In this document: positions 6,838 through 6,904 of the stretch, in pieces
Numbering within the stretch: position 1 is the first letter of the stretch
Layout of the letters: every line of letters starts with the position of its first letter
Source: Bacteroidia bacterium
GTDB taxonomy: Bacteria; Bacteroidota; Bacteroidia; Chitinophagales; Saprospiraceae
Assembly: GCA_030432855.1 (NCBI GenBank)
Contig: JAUILM010000309.1
Location: 1 to 6,904, forward strand
Reading direction: 5' to 3'
Length of the DNA stretch: 6,904 bases
Program-made: the position numbers and the translations under genes
Notes under the pieces: generated by a model
Seen by the model: only the letters and a program-made list of their open reading frames with translations
Told to the model about the DNA's origin: nothing
The model's database searches: none

Positions 6838-6876
6838 TTTATTCACCACAAATCAGCCTTCAGGCCCTCAGAACGA

Positions 6877-6890
6877 TGGGATGCCTCCCA
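6877..6890. repeat. Small hairpin upstream of the sigma operon
   Basis: TGGGA (6877-6881) and TCCCA (6886-6890) pair around a 4-base TGCC loop. It sits about 40 bases upstream of the candidate -7 element, in the 115-base stretch 6790-6904 that holds no confident gene. It has no T-tract on either strand, so it is a weak terminator candidate at best; it might mark the end of a gene beyond the window or an operator. Confidence 0.25.
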
Positions 6891-6904
6891 ATCTTGCCCA
6901 TTAG

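Overview
The window (6904 bases, mid-range GC) looks like chromosomal DNA of a Bacteroidota bacterium, possibly from the Saprospiria/Chitinophagia side; that finer placement is inference. The reasons are: no start codon has a convincing Shine-Dalgarno sequence; there is a TAnnTTTG-type -7 promoter element upstream of the sigma-factor gene; the window encodes a Bacteroidota-style pair of secreted amidohydrolase-family proteins; and it encodes a small sigma factor followed directly by a membrane-anchored TPR protein.

Left half, plus strand (1-4839). Three genes run rightwards with gaps of 43 and 42 bases, probably one transcript. The first is a large two-domain amidohydrolase whose 5' end lies outside the window. 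Its second domain keeps a complete set of metal-ligand candidates, while the visible part of its first domain looks degenerate. The second gene is a 455-residue exported amidohydrolase-fold protein that has lost the HxH metal motif. The third is a 299-residue protein of unknown function with a cysteine cluster. The pattern suggests an envelope amidohydrolase system of one active and one or two non-catalytic modules; the substrate cannot be read from the sequence.

Right half, minus strand (4855-6837). Reading leftwards from the right edge, a candidate promoter element is followed by a 178-residue ECF-like sigma factor, then a 243-residue single-pass membrane protein with an anti-sigma-like N-terminus and a TPR-like outer domain, then, after 72 bases, a 197-residue class I SAM-dependent methyltransferase. 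The sigma stop codon and the membrane-protein start codon abut exactly (TAA then ATG), which points to translational coupling and a shared function. The methyltransferase may belong to the same transcript or have its own promoter.

The two blocks converge with only 15 bases between stop codons and no recognisable terminator. I found no RNA genes, mobile elements, CRISPR arrays or attachment sites, and no gene-free stretch longer than about 115 bases. The most interesting items are the catalytic/pseudo-catalytic amidohydrolase set, the cysteine-cluster protein next to it, and the sigma/TPR membrane pair. None of these can be called a new system from sequence alone.
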